Part shown: positions 10,104-18,170 of the stretch, piece by piece
Layout: every line of letters starts with the position of its first letter
Numbering within the stretch: the stretch's first letter is position 1
DNA from: Pseudogulbenkiania sp.
GTDB taxonomy: Bacteria > Pseudomonadota > Gammaproteobacteria > Burkholderiales > Chromobacteriaceae
Assembly (NCBI GenBank): GCA_016192025.1
Contig: JACPUY010000240.1
Location: 1 to 37,425, forward strand
Reading direction: 5' to 3'
Length of the DNA: 37,425 nucleotides
Notes under the pieces: model-generated
Databases searched by the model: none
What the model saw: the letters and a program-made list of their open reading frames with translations, nothing else
Told to the model about the DNA's origin: nothing
Program-made: the position numbers and the translations under genes

Positions 10104-10634
10104 ATGCTGCGACTCAACGACCTCGGCCAGAGCGCCGCCCCCAGCTTCGACGCCCCACTGGAGATGCTGCTGGCCTGTCACGACAAGGTGCGCCACTTCT
10201 GTGTGCTGCTCGACAAACTGCCCGGCTACCTCGCCGAGCACGGCGTCACCCCGGCGCTGGGCAACTCGATCGACGGCATCCTGCGCTATTTCGACCTGGC
10301 CGGCCCGGCACACCATGCCGACGAGGAGGACGAGCTGTTCCCGCTGCTGCGCCAGCGGCTGCCCGATACGCTGACCCCGCTCTCGAGACTGGCTGCCGAC
10401 CACGTCCTGCTGGACCAGCGCTGGAAGGTGCTGCGGCAACAGCTCGTGGCGCTGCAGGCCGGTACGGCCGAGCGGGTCAACGCCGAGGCCATCCATACCT
10501 TCACCGCACACTACCGCATGCACGCCCAGCTGGAAGAAGACTGGCTGTTCCCGCTGGTCGCCGCCAACCTGAGCGACGAGGAACTGCGCCACGCCGGACA
10601 GCGCATGGCGGCGCGGCGGCAGCATCCGGTCTGA
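10104..10634 (+). CDS. Hemerythrin-like HHE domain protein
   Basis: LACHDKVRHFCVLLDKL...HHADEEDELFPLLRQRL...DHVLLDQRWKVLRQQL...HYRMHAQLEEDWLFPLV: spaced His/Glu ligands of hemerythrin-like domains; ATG at 10104. Confidence 0.85.
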   Translation: MLRLNDLGQSAAPSFDAPLEMLLACHDKVRHFCVLLDKLPGYLAEHGVTPALGNSIDGILRYFDLAGPAHHADEEDELFPLLRQRLPDTLTPLSRLAADHVLLDQRWKVLRQQLVALQAGTAERVNAEAIHTFTAHYRMHAQLEEDWLFPLVAANLSDEELRHAGQRMAARRQHPV

Positions 10635-10658
10635 GGCCTCGGCCAACCTTATCCAGCA

Positions 10659-10690
10659 AAAACGGGATGGCACGCCATCCCGTTCTTCTT
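10659..10690 (+). terminator. Rho-independent terminator (probably bidirectional, shared with the convergent tal gene)
   Basis: AAAAACGGGATGGCACGCCATCCCGTTCTTCTT; hairpin AACGGGATGG/CCATCCCGTT. Confidence 0.7.
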
Positions 10691-10708
10691 GTGTTCAGCG
10701 CGCCCTGC

Positions 10709-11767
10709 TCAGGCCGTTAGCTCCAGCAGCGCCTGATACGATTCGACAAACAGCTTGAGCCCGTCCTGCTGCAGTTTCTCACCGAGCGCGGCGAGGTCGA
10801 TGCCGGACGCACCGACTCGGTGCAACACCGTCATGGCGTCTTCCAGTCCGCGCGGCAGCGTCTCAAGGGCGACGCCGTGGTCGCGGAACGCCGCCAGCGT
10901 GGCGTCCGGCACGGTATTGACGGTTTCCTGGCCGATCAGGCTCTCGACGTACAGCACGTCGGAGAAGGCCGGGTTCTTGGTGCCGGTGCTGGCCCACAGC
11001 AGGTATTGCGGACGCGCACCGGCGGCCTTCAGCGCAGCGAACTCCGGACCGTGGAAGCGCTGCCGGTAGCGCGCGTAGGCCGCCTTGGCCAGCGCGATCG
11101 CCACCTTGCCGCGCAGTTCTTCCGGCAGTTGCGGATCGAGCAGGCTGTCGACGCGCGACAGGAAGAAGCTGGCCACCGCCTTGACGTGCTTCACGTCGTT
11201 GCCGTCCTCCAGGCGCTGCTGCAGGCCGGTCAGGTAGCCGTCCCACACCGCCTCGACCTGCACCAGGCTGAACAGCAGCGTGATGTTGACGTTGATGCCC
11301 TCACGGATCAGCGTGCGCAGGGCCTCCACCCCGGCGGCGGTGGCCGGAACCTTGATCATCAGGTTGGGGCGGTCCACCGCCCGCCACAGCCGGCGCGCCG
11401 CGGCCAGCGTGCCGGCAGCGTCGTTGGCGAGCTGCGGCGACACTTCCAGGCTGACGTAGCCGTCGTCGCCGCCGCTGGTGCGGTACTGCGGCGCCAGCAG
11501 GTCGCAGGCGGCGCGGATGTCGGGGATCACCAGTTCCTCGTAGCTCTGCTCGGCGTCCAGCGCGTGCAGCTTCAGCGCCGCCAGATCTTGCTGGTAACGC
11601 GGGTCGCTGGCGATGGCCTTGTGGAAGATGGTCGGGTTGGAGGTCACGCCGGCGATGCCGTCCTCCTCCACCAGGCGGGAGAGCGCGCCGGAGGCGAGCA
11701 GTTCACGCGACAGGTTGTCGAGCCACAGGCGTTGGCCGAAGGGACGGATGGCTTGCAGGCGGTTCAT
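10709..11767 (-). CDS. tal: Transaldolase
   Basis: MNRLQAIRPFGQRLWLDNLSRELLASGALSRLVEEDGIAGVTSNPTIFHKAI...NLMIKVPATAAGVEALRTLIREGINVNITLLFSLVQ. Confidence 0.94.
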   Translation of the reverse strand: MNRLQAIRPFGQRLWLDNLSRELLASGALSRLVEEDGIAGVTSNPTIFHKAIASDPRYQQDLAALKLHALDAEQSYEELVIPDIRAACDLLAPQYRTSGGDDGYVSLEVSPQLANDAAGTLAAARRLWRAVDRPNLMIKVPATAAGVEALRTLIREGINVNITLLFSLVQVEAVWDGYLTGLQQRLEDGNDVKHVKAVASFFLSRVDSLLDPQLPEELRGKVAIALAKAAYARYRQRFHGPEFAALKAAGARPQYLLWASTGTKNPAFSDVLYVESLIGQETVNTVPDATLAAFRDHGVALETLPRGLEDAMTVLHRVGASGIDLAALGEKLQQDGLKLFVESYQALLELTA

Positions 11768-11854
11768 GGCGTACTTCCCGGTTGTGTGATGGGATGGTTG
11801 ATGATGACAGGAAGATCATCTTAGCGCGCGTCACGCCCGTCGCCAAGGGCGCGC

Positions 11855-13159
11855 TCAGGCCGGCTCCGGCTCGGCCACCTGGGCCCGGTTGAACACCACG
11901 CTGAAGGTGCTGCCGCGCTCCGGCTCGCTGTGCACTTCGAGCCGCGCCTGATGGCGTGCCACCACATGCTTGACGATGGCCAGCCCAAGGCCGGTGCCGC
12001 CGTTGCCGCGCGAGCGGCCGCGGTCGACGCGGTAGAAGCGCTCGGTCAGCCGCGGAATGTGCTCGCGCGGAATGCCAATGCCGCTGTCCTTGACCGAGAA
12101 CACCAGCTTCTCGCCCTCCTCCTTCCAGCTCAGCGTGACGTCGCCACCGTCCGGTGTGTAACGCACCGCGTTGGAGACCAGGTTGCCGAAGGCCGAGTGC
12201 AGCTCCTGGACATTGCCCCACAGCCACAGCGGCGTGTCGCGCTGCAGCCGGATCTGGTGGCGCCCCTGCGACAGCCCTTCCGCTTCGACCATCAGCGTGT
12301 CGAGCAGATCGGTCATGTTGACCTTCTCGTTGGCAGCGTTCTTCGGACTGTTCTCCAGCCTCGACAAGATCAGCAGATCTTCCACCAGGCTTTGCATGCG
12401 CCGCGACTGCTCCATCATCATCGGCAGGAACTGGCGCAACAGCGCCGGGTCGTCCGGCATGTCGGACAGCGTCTCGAGGAAGCCGCCGATCACCGTCAGC
12501 GGCGTGCGCAGCTCGTGCGAGACGTTGGCGACGAAGTCGCGGTGCACCGTCTGCACCCGTTCCAGCTGGGTGATGTCGCGCGACAGGATCAGCTTGCGGG
12601 TGGAGTCGAACGGCACCAGCTGGATGCTCAGCACCCGCTCGTTGGGCTGGGTAAAGCGCAGGACCAGCGGCTGGCTGAAGCGGTCCGCCTTCATGTAGGC
12701 GTTGAACGAGGGCTGGCGGATCAGGTTGAAGATGTAGTTGCCGACATCACGCTTGCGGTCGAGTCCGAAATGCTCCACCGCCATCGGATTGAGCCATTCG
12801 ATGCGGTCGTGCTCGTCCAGCACCACCACCCCGTCCGGCATCGCCTCGCCGGCGTTGATGAAGCGCTCCACGGTTTTGGTCAGCTTGCGCTTGCTCTGGC
12901 TTTGCATCTTGCTCTGCCGGTAAAGCGTAATGAACACCGAGTGCCAGGCGCCGAAGCCGTCCGGCACGCGTTCGGCCAAAGGATGCCTGAGCCAGCGCAG
13001 CAGCAGCGCCAGGTGGTAGAGATGGAAGGCCAGCCAGCCGCCCAGGCAGATGGCCACCACCAGCAGCGCGTCCAGCGCGCTGGCCGCCCACCAGAAACCC
13101 AGCCCGACCAGCACGATGGCCAACAGCCAGAGCAGCGTACGCTGTGCAAATTCGCGCAA
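11855..13159 (-). CDS. phoR: Phosphate regulon sensor histidine kinase PhoR
   Basis: Two N-terminal TM segments, PAS (DGVVVLDEHDRIEWLNPMAVEHFGL), H-box HRDFVANVSHELRTPLTVIGGFLETL, ATPase motifs GGTGLGLAIVKHV; immediately downstream of phoB. Confidence 0.92.
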   Translation of the reverse strand: MREFAQRTLLWLLAIVLVGLGFWWAASALDALLVVAICLGGWLAFHLYHLALLLRWLRHPLAERVPDGFGAWHSVFITLYRQSKMQSQSKRKLTKTVERFINAGEAMPDGVVVLDEHDRIEWLNPMAVEHFGLDRKRDVGNYIFNLIRQPSFNAYMKADRFSQPLVLRFTQPNERVLSIQLVPFDSTRKLILSRDITQLERVQTVHRDFVANVSHELRTPLTVIGGFLETLSDMPDDPALLRQFLPMMMEQSRRMQSLVEDLLILSRLENSPKNAANEKVNMTDLLDTLMVEAEGLSQGRHQIRLQRDTPLWLWGNVQELHSAFGNLVSNAVRYTPDGGDVTLSWKEEGEKLVFSVKDSGIGIPREHIPRLTERFYRVDRGRSRGNGGTGLGLAIVKHVVARHQARLEVHSEPERGSTFSVVFNRAQVAEPEPA

Positions 13160-13170
13160 AAAAGCCTACC

Positions 13171-13860
13171 TCACTGTTGCGTGGAAAAGCGGTAACCGGT
13201 ACCGCGTACGGTCTGGATCAGGCCGTCGTGGCCGGACCCTTCCAGCGAGCTGCGCAGACGGCGGATGTGCACGTCGACGGTGCGTTCCTCAACGAACACG
13301 TGGTCGCCCCACACCTGGTCGAGCAACTGCGCCCGTGAGTGTACCCGTTCCGGATGGGTCATGAAGAAGTGCAGTAGGCGGAACTCGGTCGGGCCGAGGT
13401 CGATCGGGCGGCCGTCGGTGCTGACCCGGTGCGTGGCTGGGTCGAGCCGGAGACCCTTGACCTCGACCGCGTCGTCGGTCATCTGCGGCGCGCGGCGGCG
13501 CAGCACCGCCTTGATGCGCGCCAACAACTCGCGCGGCGAGAACGGTTTGGTGATGTAGTCGTCGGCACCGGTTTCCAGCCCGGCGATCTTGTCCTGCTCG
13601 TCGGAGCGCGCGGTCAGCATGATGATCGGCACCTGGCGCGTGCGCTCGTCGGCGCGCAGGCGCTTGGCGATGTCGATGCCGGAGCCGCCGGGCAGCATCC
13701 AGTCGAGCAGCACCAGGTCCGGCAAGGCATTCTTGACCAGCATCAGCGCGGCGTCGGCGGTGCTGGCGCGCAGCACATGGTGACCGGCCTGGGTCAGGTT
13801 GAACGCAATCAGTTCCTGAATGGCCGGTTCGTCTTCAACGAGCAGAATGTTCGCAGGCAT
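13171..13860 (-). CDS. phoB: Phosphate regulon response regulator PhoB
   Basis: MPANILLVEDEPAIQELIAFNLTQAGHHVLRA...LVLLDWMLPGGSGID...LETGADDYITKPFSPRELLARIKAVLRR...QVWGDHVFVEERTVDVHIRRLRSSLE. Confidence 0.95.
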   Translation of the reverse strand: MPANILLVEDEPAIQELIAFNLTQAGHHVLRASTADAALMLVKNALPDLVLLDWMLPGGSGIDIAKRLRADERTRQVPIIMLTARSDEQDKIAGLETGADDYITKPFSPRELLARIKAVLRRRAPQMTDDAVEVKGLRLDPATHRVSTDGRPIDLGPTEFRLLHFFMTHPERVHSRAQLLDQVWGDHVFVEERTVDVHIRRLRSSLEGSGHDGLIQTVRGTGYRFSTQQ

Positions 13861-13889
13861 GATGATCCATTGGCAGTGAGTCTGCCCAG

Positions 13890-13923
13890 AGGATAAGAAG
13901 CGGGGATTACAGAAATATGACAT
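13890..13923 (-). promoter_or_regulatory. Pho box and -10 element upstream of phoB
   Basis: Minus strand 13923->13906 ATGTCATATTTCTGTAAT versus Pho-box consensus CTGTCATAWAWCTGTCAY; followed 10 nt later by TATCCT (13895->13890) as -10. Confidence 0.75.
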
Positions 13924-13969
13924 TTCTCGGGAAATGCCAAGACCTGGTAACAAAGTGGGGGCAACCGGA

Positions 13970-14002
13970 CAAAAAAACAGGCCTGTCGCAAGACAGGCCC
14001 TG
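13970..14002 (-). terminator. Strong Rho-independent terminator, minus-strand orientation, not preceded by an annotated minus-strand gene
   Basis: Minus strand CAGGGCCTGTCTTGCGACAGGCCTGTTTTTTT: 7-bp perfect stem GCCTGTC/GACAGGC (13981-13998) then 7 T (13971-13977). Confidence 0.8.
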
Positions 14003-14225
14003 AAGGATCGTCGTCAATACTTAAAAGAGAAATGACTTGAGACCGGGGACAAAGAGATCACCAGAACAGCGACCGCTCCCGACGTATCGGGCACACCTCG
14101 GGGGGTCCACCTATCCAGTCCGAGGAGCGCGCCATCGTCACGGCGGACGGCAGCGCCCTGCCTCATCACGGAACGTATTGTACGTAGGCAAGCGGGGCGG
14201 ATTAATAGCGAAACCATCGATTTAT
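13970..14225 (-). ncRNA. Candidate small RNA (unknown family)
   Basis: Intergenic region without convincing ORF, with consecutive hairpins (14149-14162, 14096-14125, 14078-14091) and a minus-strand terminator. Confidence 0.4.
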
Positions 14226-14280
14226 CGGGTTATAATTTTCGTTTCAACACATATTGACGGCTAACGCCTTCGAATCATAA

Positions 14281-14721
14281 GTGGACAAATTCGATCACAA
14301 GATCCTCGGCGCACTGCACGAAAACGCCCGCATCAGCTTCGCCGAACTGGCACGGCGGGTGAACCTGTCGGCCCCGGCGGTGGCCGACCGCGTCGACAAG
14401 CTGGAGCGTGCCGGCATCATCACCGGCTATCACGCCGGCGTCGACCTGGCGCGGCTGGGCTTCCCGATCCAGTGCGTGATCGAGCTGACGGTGAAACACC
14501 TGGAGTTCTACGCCGTGCTGGGCCGGCTCAAGGACATGCCGGGCATCGTGTCGTGCGAGTCGATCACCGGCAGCAGCGGGCTGTTGCTGAAGGTGGCGGT
14601 CGACACCATGGGTTCGCTGCAGGCGCTGATCGCCGAATTGATGCAGTACGGCGACACCAAGACCTCGATCGTCATCGACACCCCGATCGCGCCGCGCATG
14701 CCGCCGCTGCCGGCCGACTAG
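14281..14721 (+). CDS. Lrp/AsnC family transcriptional regulator (GTG start)
   Basis: MDKFDHKILGALHENARISFAELARRVNLSAPAVADRVDKLERAGIITGYHAGVDLARLGFPIQCVIEL: HTH + RAM domain pattern. TATAAT at 14231. Confidence 0.9.
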   Translation: MDKFDHKILGALHENARISFAELARRVNLSAPAVADRVDKLERAGIITGYHAGVDLARLGFPIQCVIELTVKHLEFYAVLGRLKDMPGIVSCESITGSSGLLLKVAVDTMGSLQALIAELMQYGDTKTSIVIDTPIAPRMPPLPAD

Positions 14722-15599
14722 ACCGGGCGCGGCTCGCCCTTCTTCCAGCCAATCAGCAGCACGCCGGAGACGATCACCACCATCGCCCCCAGCTCCTGCT
14801 TGCCGACCTGCTCGCCGAGGAACAGCACACCCAACAGCACCGCGATCACCGGGTTGACGTAGGCGTAGCTGGTAGCGGTGGCCGGGCTGACGTTGGCCAG
14901 CAGGTAGAGATAGGCGCTGTAGGCGATCAGCGAGCCGAACACCACCAGGTAGCCGAGCGCCAGCCAGCCGTCGAGCGTCGGAACGCTGGTCAGCCGCTCG
15001 CCGCTGGCGGCGCTGGCCGCGAGCAGAGCCACGCCACCGGTCAGCATCATCATCGCGCTCGCCATCAGCCCGTCCGGCTGCGGCAGATGCTTGCTCCAGG
15101 CCGAGCCGAGCGCCCAGCCGGCACAGGCCAGCAACAGCAGAATGCCGCCCGTGGGGCTGAGCGACAGGCTGGCGCCCATATTGAGCAGCACGATGCCGAC
15201 GAGGCCCAGCGCCAGCCCGCCCCACTCCAGCGGATGGGTGCGCTGGCCGAACAGCCGGGCGCACAGCGTGGTGAACAGCGGCACCGTCGCCACCATCAAG
15301 GCCGCCACGCCGGACGACACGCTCTTCTGCGCCAGCGTCACCAGACCGTTGCCCATGCCCGGCATCAACACGCCGAGCAGGGTGGAGCTGCCGAGCTGGC
15401 GCCAGTTCGGCAGCGCCTGGCCACGCCACAGCAGAAACAGCGCCAACAGCCCACCGGCGATCAGGAAGCGCACCCCGGCCATCAGCAATGGCGGCCACGA
15501 GTCCACGCCGATGCGGATGGCGAAATAGGTCGAGCCCCAGATCAGGTAGAGGGCCAGCAGGGCGGCCAGAGTGGCGGGCGGCACGCGAGGCAGAGACAT
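14718..15599 (-). CDS. EamA/DMT family drug-metabolite transporter (YedA-like)
   Basis: LALYLIWGSTYFAIRIGVDSWPPLLMAGVRFLIAGGLLALFLLWRG...SYAYVNPVIAVLLGVLFLGEQ; about ten TM segments. Confidence 0.9.
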   Translation of the reverse strand: MSLPRVPPATLAALLALYLIWGSTYFAIRIGVDSWPPLLMAGVRFLIAGGLLALFLLWRGQALPNWRQLGSSTLLGVLMPGMGNGLVTLAQKSVSSGVAALMVATVPLFTTLCARLFGQRTHPLEWGGLALGLVGIVLLNMGASLSLSPTGGILLLLACAGWALGSAWSKHLPQPDGLMASAMMMLTGGVALLAASAASGERLTSVPTLDGWLALGYLVVFGSLIAYSAYLYLLANVSPATATSYAYVNPVIAVLLGVLFLGEQVGKQELGAMVVIVSGVLLIGWKKGEPRPV

Positions 15600-15697
15600 G
15601 GCAGCAGATCGCTCGGGAACAGGATGACATCATCCCACTGCCGGAACGAAATACAAGGCGGGGTGGCCGACAAGAGTGTTCGCGCTGGCGAACAGTG

Positions 15698-15730
15698 CCT
15701 TCGGCCAACCCTCGACAGGTTGGCCGAAGC
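15698..15730. repeat. Perfect 12-bp inverted repeat (hairpin), terminator-like without T tract
   Basis: CTTCGGCCAACC (15699-15710) - CTCGACA - GGTTGGCCGAAG (15718-15729). A second 7-bp hairpin TGTTCGC-GCTG-GCGAACA lies beside it (about 15677-15694). Confidence 0.75.
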
Positions 15731-15749
15731 CGGTATTGGGAGCCGGTTC

Positions 15750-16400
15750 TCAGCGCGTGGCCAGGCGCTGCAGAATGTTGGAGAACTCTTCCATGAAGGT
15801 GTCGAAGCGCGATGCCAGCCGGTCCACGTCGGCGGCGAAGCGGTTGTACGCCACCACCGCCGGAATCGCCGCGAACAGGCCGATGGCGGTCGCCACCAGC
15901 GCCTCGGCGATGCCCGGTGCCACCGTCGACAACGTGGCCTGGCCGGCGTTACCGAGCCCGATGAAGGCGTGCATGATGCCCCACACCGTGCCAAACAGGC
16001 CGATATAGGGGCTGACCGAGCCGACCGTGGCGAGGAAGGAGGTGTGGCTGTCGAGCCGGTCCAGCTCGCGCTGGGCGGCGGCGCGCATGGCGCGGCGCGC
16101 ACCGTCCATGATGTCCGACAACTCGGCGCCGCCGCGACCGCGCTGCTTGAGGAATTCGGCGAAGCCGGACTGGAAGATGCGCTCCATGCCGACGGTCTCA
16201 CCCTGTTGGCGGGCATCCTCGTACAGCCGGTTGAGGTCGGCGCCGCCCCAGAAGCTGCGCTCGAAGCTCTCGCTGTGACGACGCGCCGAGCGCAGCGTGC
16301 CGAGCTTGCTGATGATCAGTGTCCAGGACAGCACCGACAGCAGCGCCAGGCCCAGCATGACCAGTTGCACCACCAGACTCGCGTCCAGAATCAGGCTCAT
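15750..16400 (-). CDS. tolQ: TolQ (MotA/TolQ/ExbB proton channel family)
   Basis: MSLILDASLVVQLVMLGLALLSVLSWTLIISKLGTL...VGSVSPYIGLFGTVWGIMHAFIGLGNAGQATLSTVAPGIAEALVATAIGLFAAIPAVVAYNRF. Confidence 0.87.
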   Translation of the reverse strand: MSLILDASLVVQLVMLGLALLSVLSWTLIISKLGTLRSARRHSESFERSFWGGADLNRLYEDARQQGETVGMERIFQSGFAEFLKQRGRGGAELSDIMDGARRAMRAAAQRELDRLDSHTSFLATVGSVSPYIGLFGTVWGIMHAFIGLGNAGQATLSTVAPGIAEALVATAIGLFAAIPAVVAYNRFAADVDRLASRFDTFMEEFSNILQRLATR

Positions 16401-16451
16401 GAAAGAAATCGGTTGCAAAGCTATTTCCTCGGTAGAACGGCGCGTGTGGCG

Positions 16452-17051
16452 TCAGCGCAGCACGCGACCGGTTGCAAAATCGATGATGGTGGAGGGCTGG
16501 CGGCGCCTGCCGATACGCCCCGGCAGGGTCAGCACCGCCTGGCCGAAGGCGCGTCGACAGGCGCGGGCGGTTTTCAGCGCCTGCTGCCCGGCGCGGTTGG
16601 CCGAGGTCGACACCAGCGCCGTGCCCAGCGCGTGACACAGCGCTGCCGCCTCGCCGTGCGCCGTCACCCGCACCGCGATCTTGTTGTGCCGCCCGCGCAG
16701 CAGCGGTGGCACGCGGTGCGAGGCCGGCAACAGCAAGGTGTAGGGACCGGGCCAGTAGCGGGCAAGTTCCGCCTGTTGGGCTGGCGACAGCGGACGGATC
16801 AGCGGGCGCACCTGCGCCAGAGACGCGGCGATCACGATCAGCCCCTTATGCCTGGGCCGCGCCTTGAGCGCCAGCACACGCCGGATCGCCCGCACGTTGA
16901 ACGGATCGCAGCCGAGGCCGAAGCAGGATTCGGTGGGGTAAGCCAGCACGCCGCCGTGCCGCAGCGCGGCCTTGGCACGCCGCAGCAGCGCGGCGGCAGG
17001 CAAACGGCCGAAAACCTGGCGCCAGCGCGGCGGAGGAAGAGGACAACTCAT
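16452..17051 (-). CDS. tsaC: Threonylcarbamoyl-AMP synthase (Sua5/YrdC/TsaC family)
   Basis: LLRRAKAALRHGGVLAYPTESCFGLGCDPFNVRAIRRVLALKARPRHKGLIVIAASLAQV...LVSTSANRAGQ. Confidence 0.9.
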   Translation of the reverse strand: MSCPLPPPRWRQVFGRLPAAALLRRAKAALRHGGVLAYPTESCFGLGCDPFNVRAIRRVLALKARPRHKGLIVIAASLAQVRPLIRPLSPAQQAELARYWPGPYTLLLPASHRVPPLLRGRHNKIAVRVTAHGEAAALCHALGTALVSTSANRAGQQALKTARACRRAFGQAVLTLPGRIGRRRQPSTIIDFATGRVLR

Positions 17052-17156
17052 GACGATGGAGGTGTGACAGCAAAGGCGTCATTCTAGCAGAGCCGCCCCC
17101 GCCCCGGCGGCACCTCGCCGCAAAAGCCGGTGTCGAGGGCACACCGCGGCTGGTTC

Positions 17157-17338
17157 AGAACCCCCTCACGATCTGTCGCGAGCGGCCCTCAGCGGGGTGA
17201 AGAGCAGCGCAGAAACCGGAATGGACAGGTAGTCCATGAGGATCATGGCTGAGCGAATCTCCACCGGAGATTCGCACGCGCAGAGCAGCACATGAGCCCC
17301 GATCAGGGACGCGCAGCAAGATCGTGAACAGGTTCTCA
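17157..17338. repeat. Intergenic element E1: about 40-bp imperfect terminal inverted repeats (MITE-like or IS remnant)
   Basis: Left AGAACCCCCTCACGATCTGTCGCGAGCGGCCCTCAGCGGGG (17157-17197); right, reverse complement of 17297-17336, AGAACCTGTTCACGATCTTGCTGCGCGTCCCTGATCGGGG. Internal perfect hairpin GCGAATCTCC-ACC-GGAGATTCGC (17253-17275). Confidence 0.65.
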
Positions 17339-18067
17339 GTGCAGGTAGCGCTCGATGATTTTTTGCACCAGGCCCTCTTCCCGCATGCCGTTGAGGCTCG
17401 CGTTCAGCTTCTGGATCACCGGATCGCCGACCGCCTTGTTGCAGGCGAGGTAGAGCTGCACCGTCTTGAAGGTCAGCACCGGATGGATGTCACTCTGCTT
17501 CTGCTGTGCGGCCAGGTAGGCGCCCTGATACTTGCCGGTGGCCCAGAAGTCGATGCGGCCGCTGGCCAGCTTGCGCATGTTGAGCACGTCGGCCGGGACC
17601 AATTCCACCCGGTAGCCGTTGCTCATCAGGTACTGTGCGGTGGCGTCGCCGACGTAGCCGCCGAGCAGGTAGGGCCGCACATCCTCTAGCGTATGCACCG
17701 GGCGCTCGTCGTTGGCGCGGGCGTACAGCACCCAGGGGTTGTCCACCAGCGGCCCGACCCATTTGAACTGGGCCTCGCGCTCCTCGTTTCGGGTAGTGGA
17801 GTAGACGCAGGTGCCAGGATCGTCGCGGGCATTGGTGAACGCCCACACCCACTGCTGCAGTTCGATGGTGTAGGGCACCTTGGCGCGCTTCATCATCTCG
17901 CGCACGATTTCGGTCGACAGACCGACCACGGCGCCGTTTTTCGCGCTCATGTTGTACGGCGGATAGGATTCGGTCAGCACCCGCAAGGACACGCGCTCGG
18001 CGCGGGACAGGCCGGTCATGGCAAGCAGCAGGCCGAGCAGCACGGAAAAAAAGTAGCGGCGGCACAT
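17336..18067 (-). CDS. Family 3 extracellular solute-binding protein (amino-acid type)
   Basis: MCRRYFFSVLLGLLLAMTGLSRA signal peptide; LRVLTESYPPYNMSAKNGAVVGLSTEIVREMMKRAKVPYTIELQQWVWAF...RIDFWATGKYQGAYL. Confidence 0.85.
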   Translation of the reverse strand: MCRRYFFSVLLGLLLAMTGLSRAERVSLRVLTESYPPYNMSAKNGAVVGLSTEIVREMMKRAKVPYTIELQQWVWAFTNARDDPGTCVYSTTRNEEREAQFKWVGPLVDNPWVLYARANDERPVHTLEDVRPYLLGGYVGDATAQYLMSNGYRVELVPADVLNMRKLASGRIDFWATGKYQGAYLAAQQKQSDIHPVLTFKTVQLYLACNKAVGDPVIQKLNASLNGMREEGLVQKIIERYLH

Positions 18068-18123
18068 GGTAAGCCCCTGTTTTCTGACATGATTCAGTAT
18101 GGCCCATGGTGCGCCGCTGCCAA

Positions 18124-18150
18124 TGAAAAACGGCACCCGAGGGTGCCGTC
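18124..18150 (-). terminator. Rho-independent terminator after purD
   Basis: Minus strand CGGCACCCTCGGGTGCCGTTTTTC. Confidence 0.85.
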
Positions 18151-18170
18151 GTGATGGTGCTGCCCTTGCC

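Noticed and set aside
11800-11820. CTGTCAT half-site upstream of tal resembling a Pho box
   Set aside because: Only a single half-site is present; the second repeat does not match, so not called.
14014-14217. 67-aa minus-strand ORF in the phoB-Lrp intergenic region
   Set aside because: No recognisable motif or ribosome binding site; RNA structure and the terminator make a non-coding explanation more likely, although a small protein cannot be fully excluded.
13970-14225. Assignment of the candidate sRNA to 6S RNA, SRP RNA or tmRNA
   Set aside because: Tried to recognise conserved motifs of these RNAs by eye and found none; left as unknown family.
14472-17087. 871-aa plus-strand ORF spanning the EamA, tolQ and tsaC genes
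   Set aside because: Antisense shadow ORF in high-GC DNA; His/Gln/Arg-rich composition without domain motifs, while the opposite strand encodes recognisable proteins.
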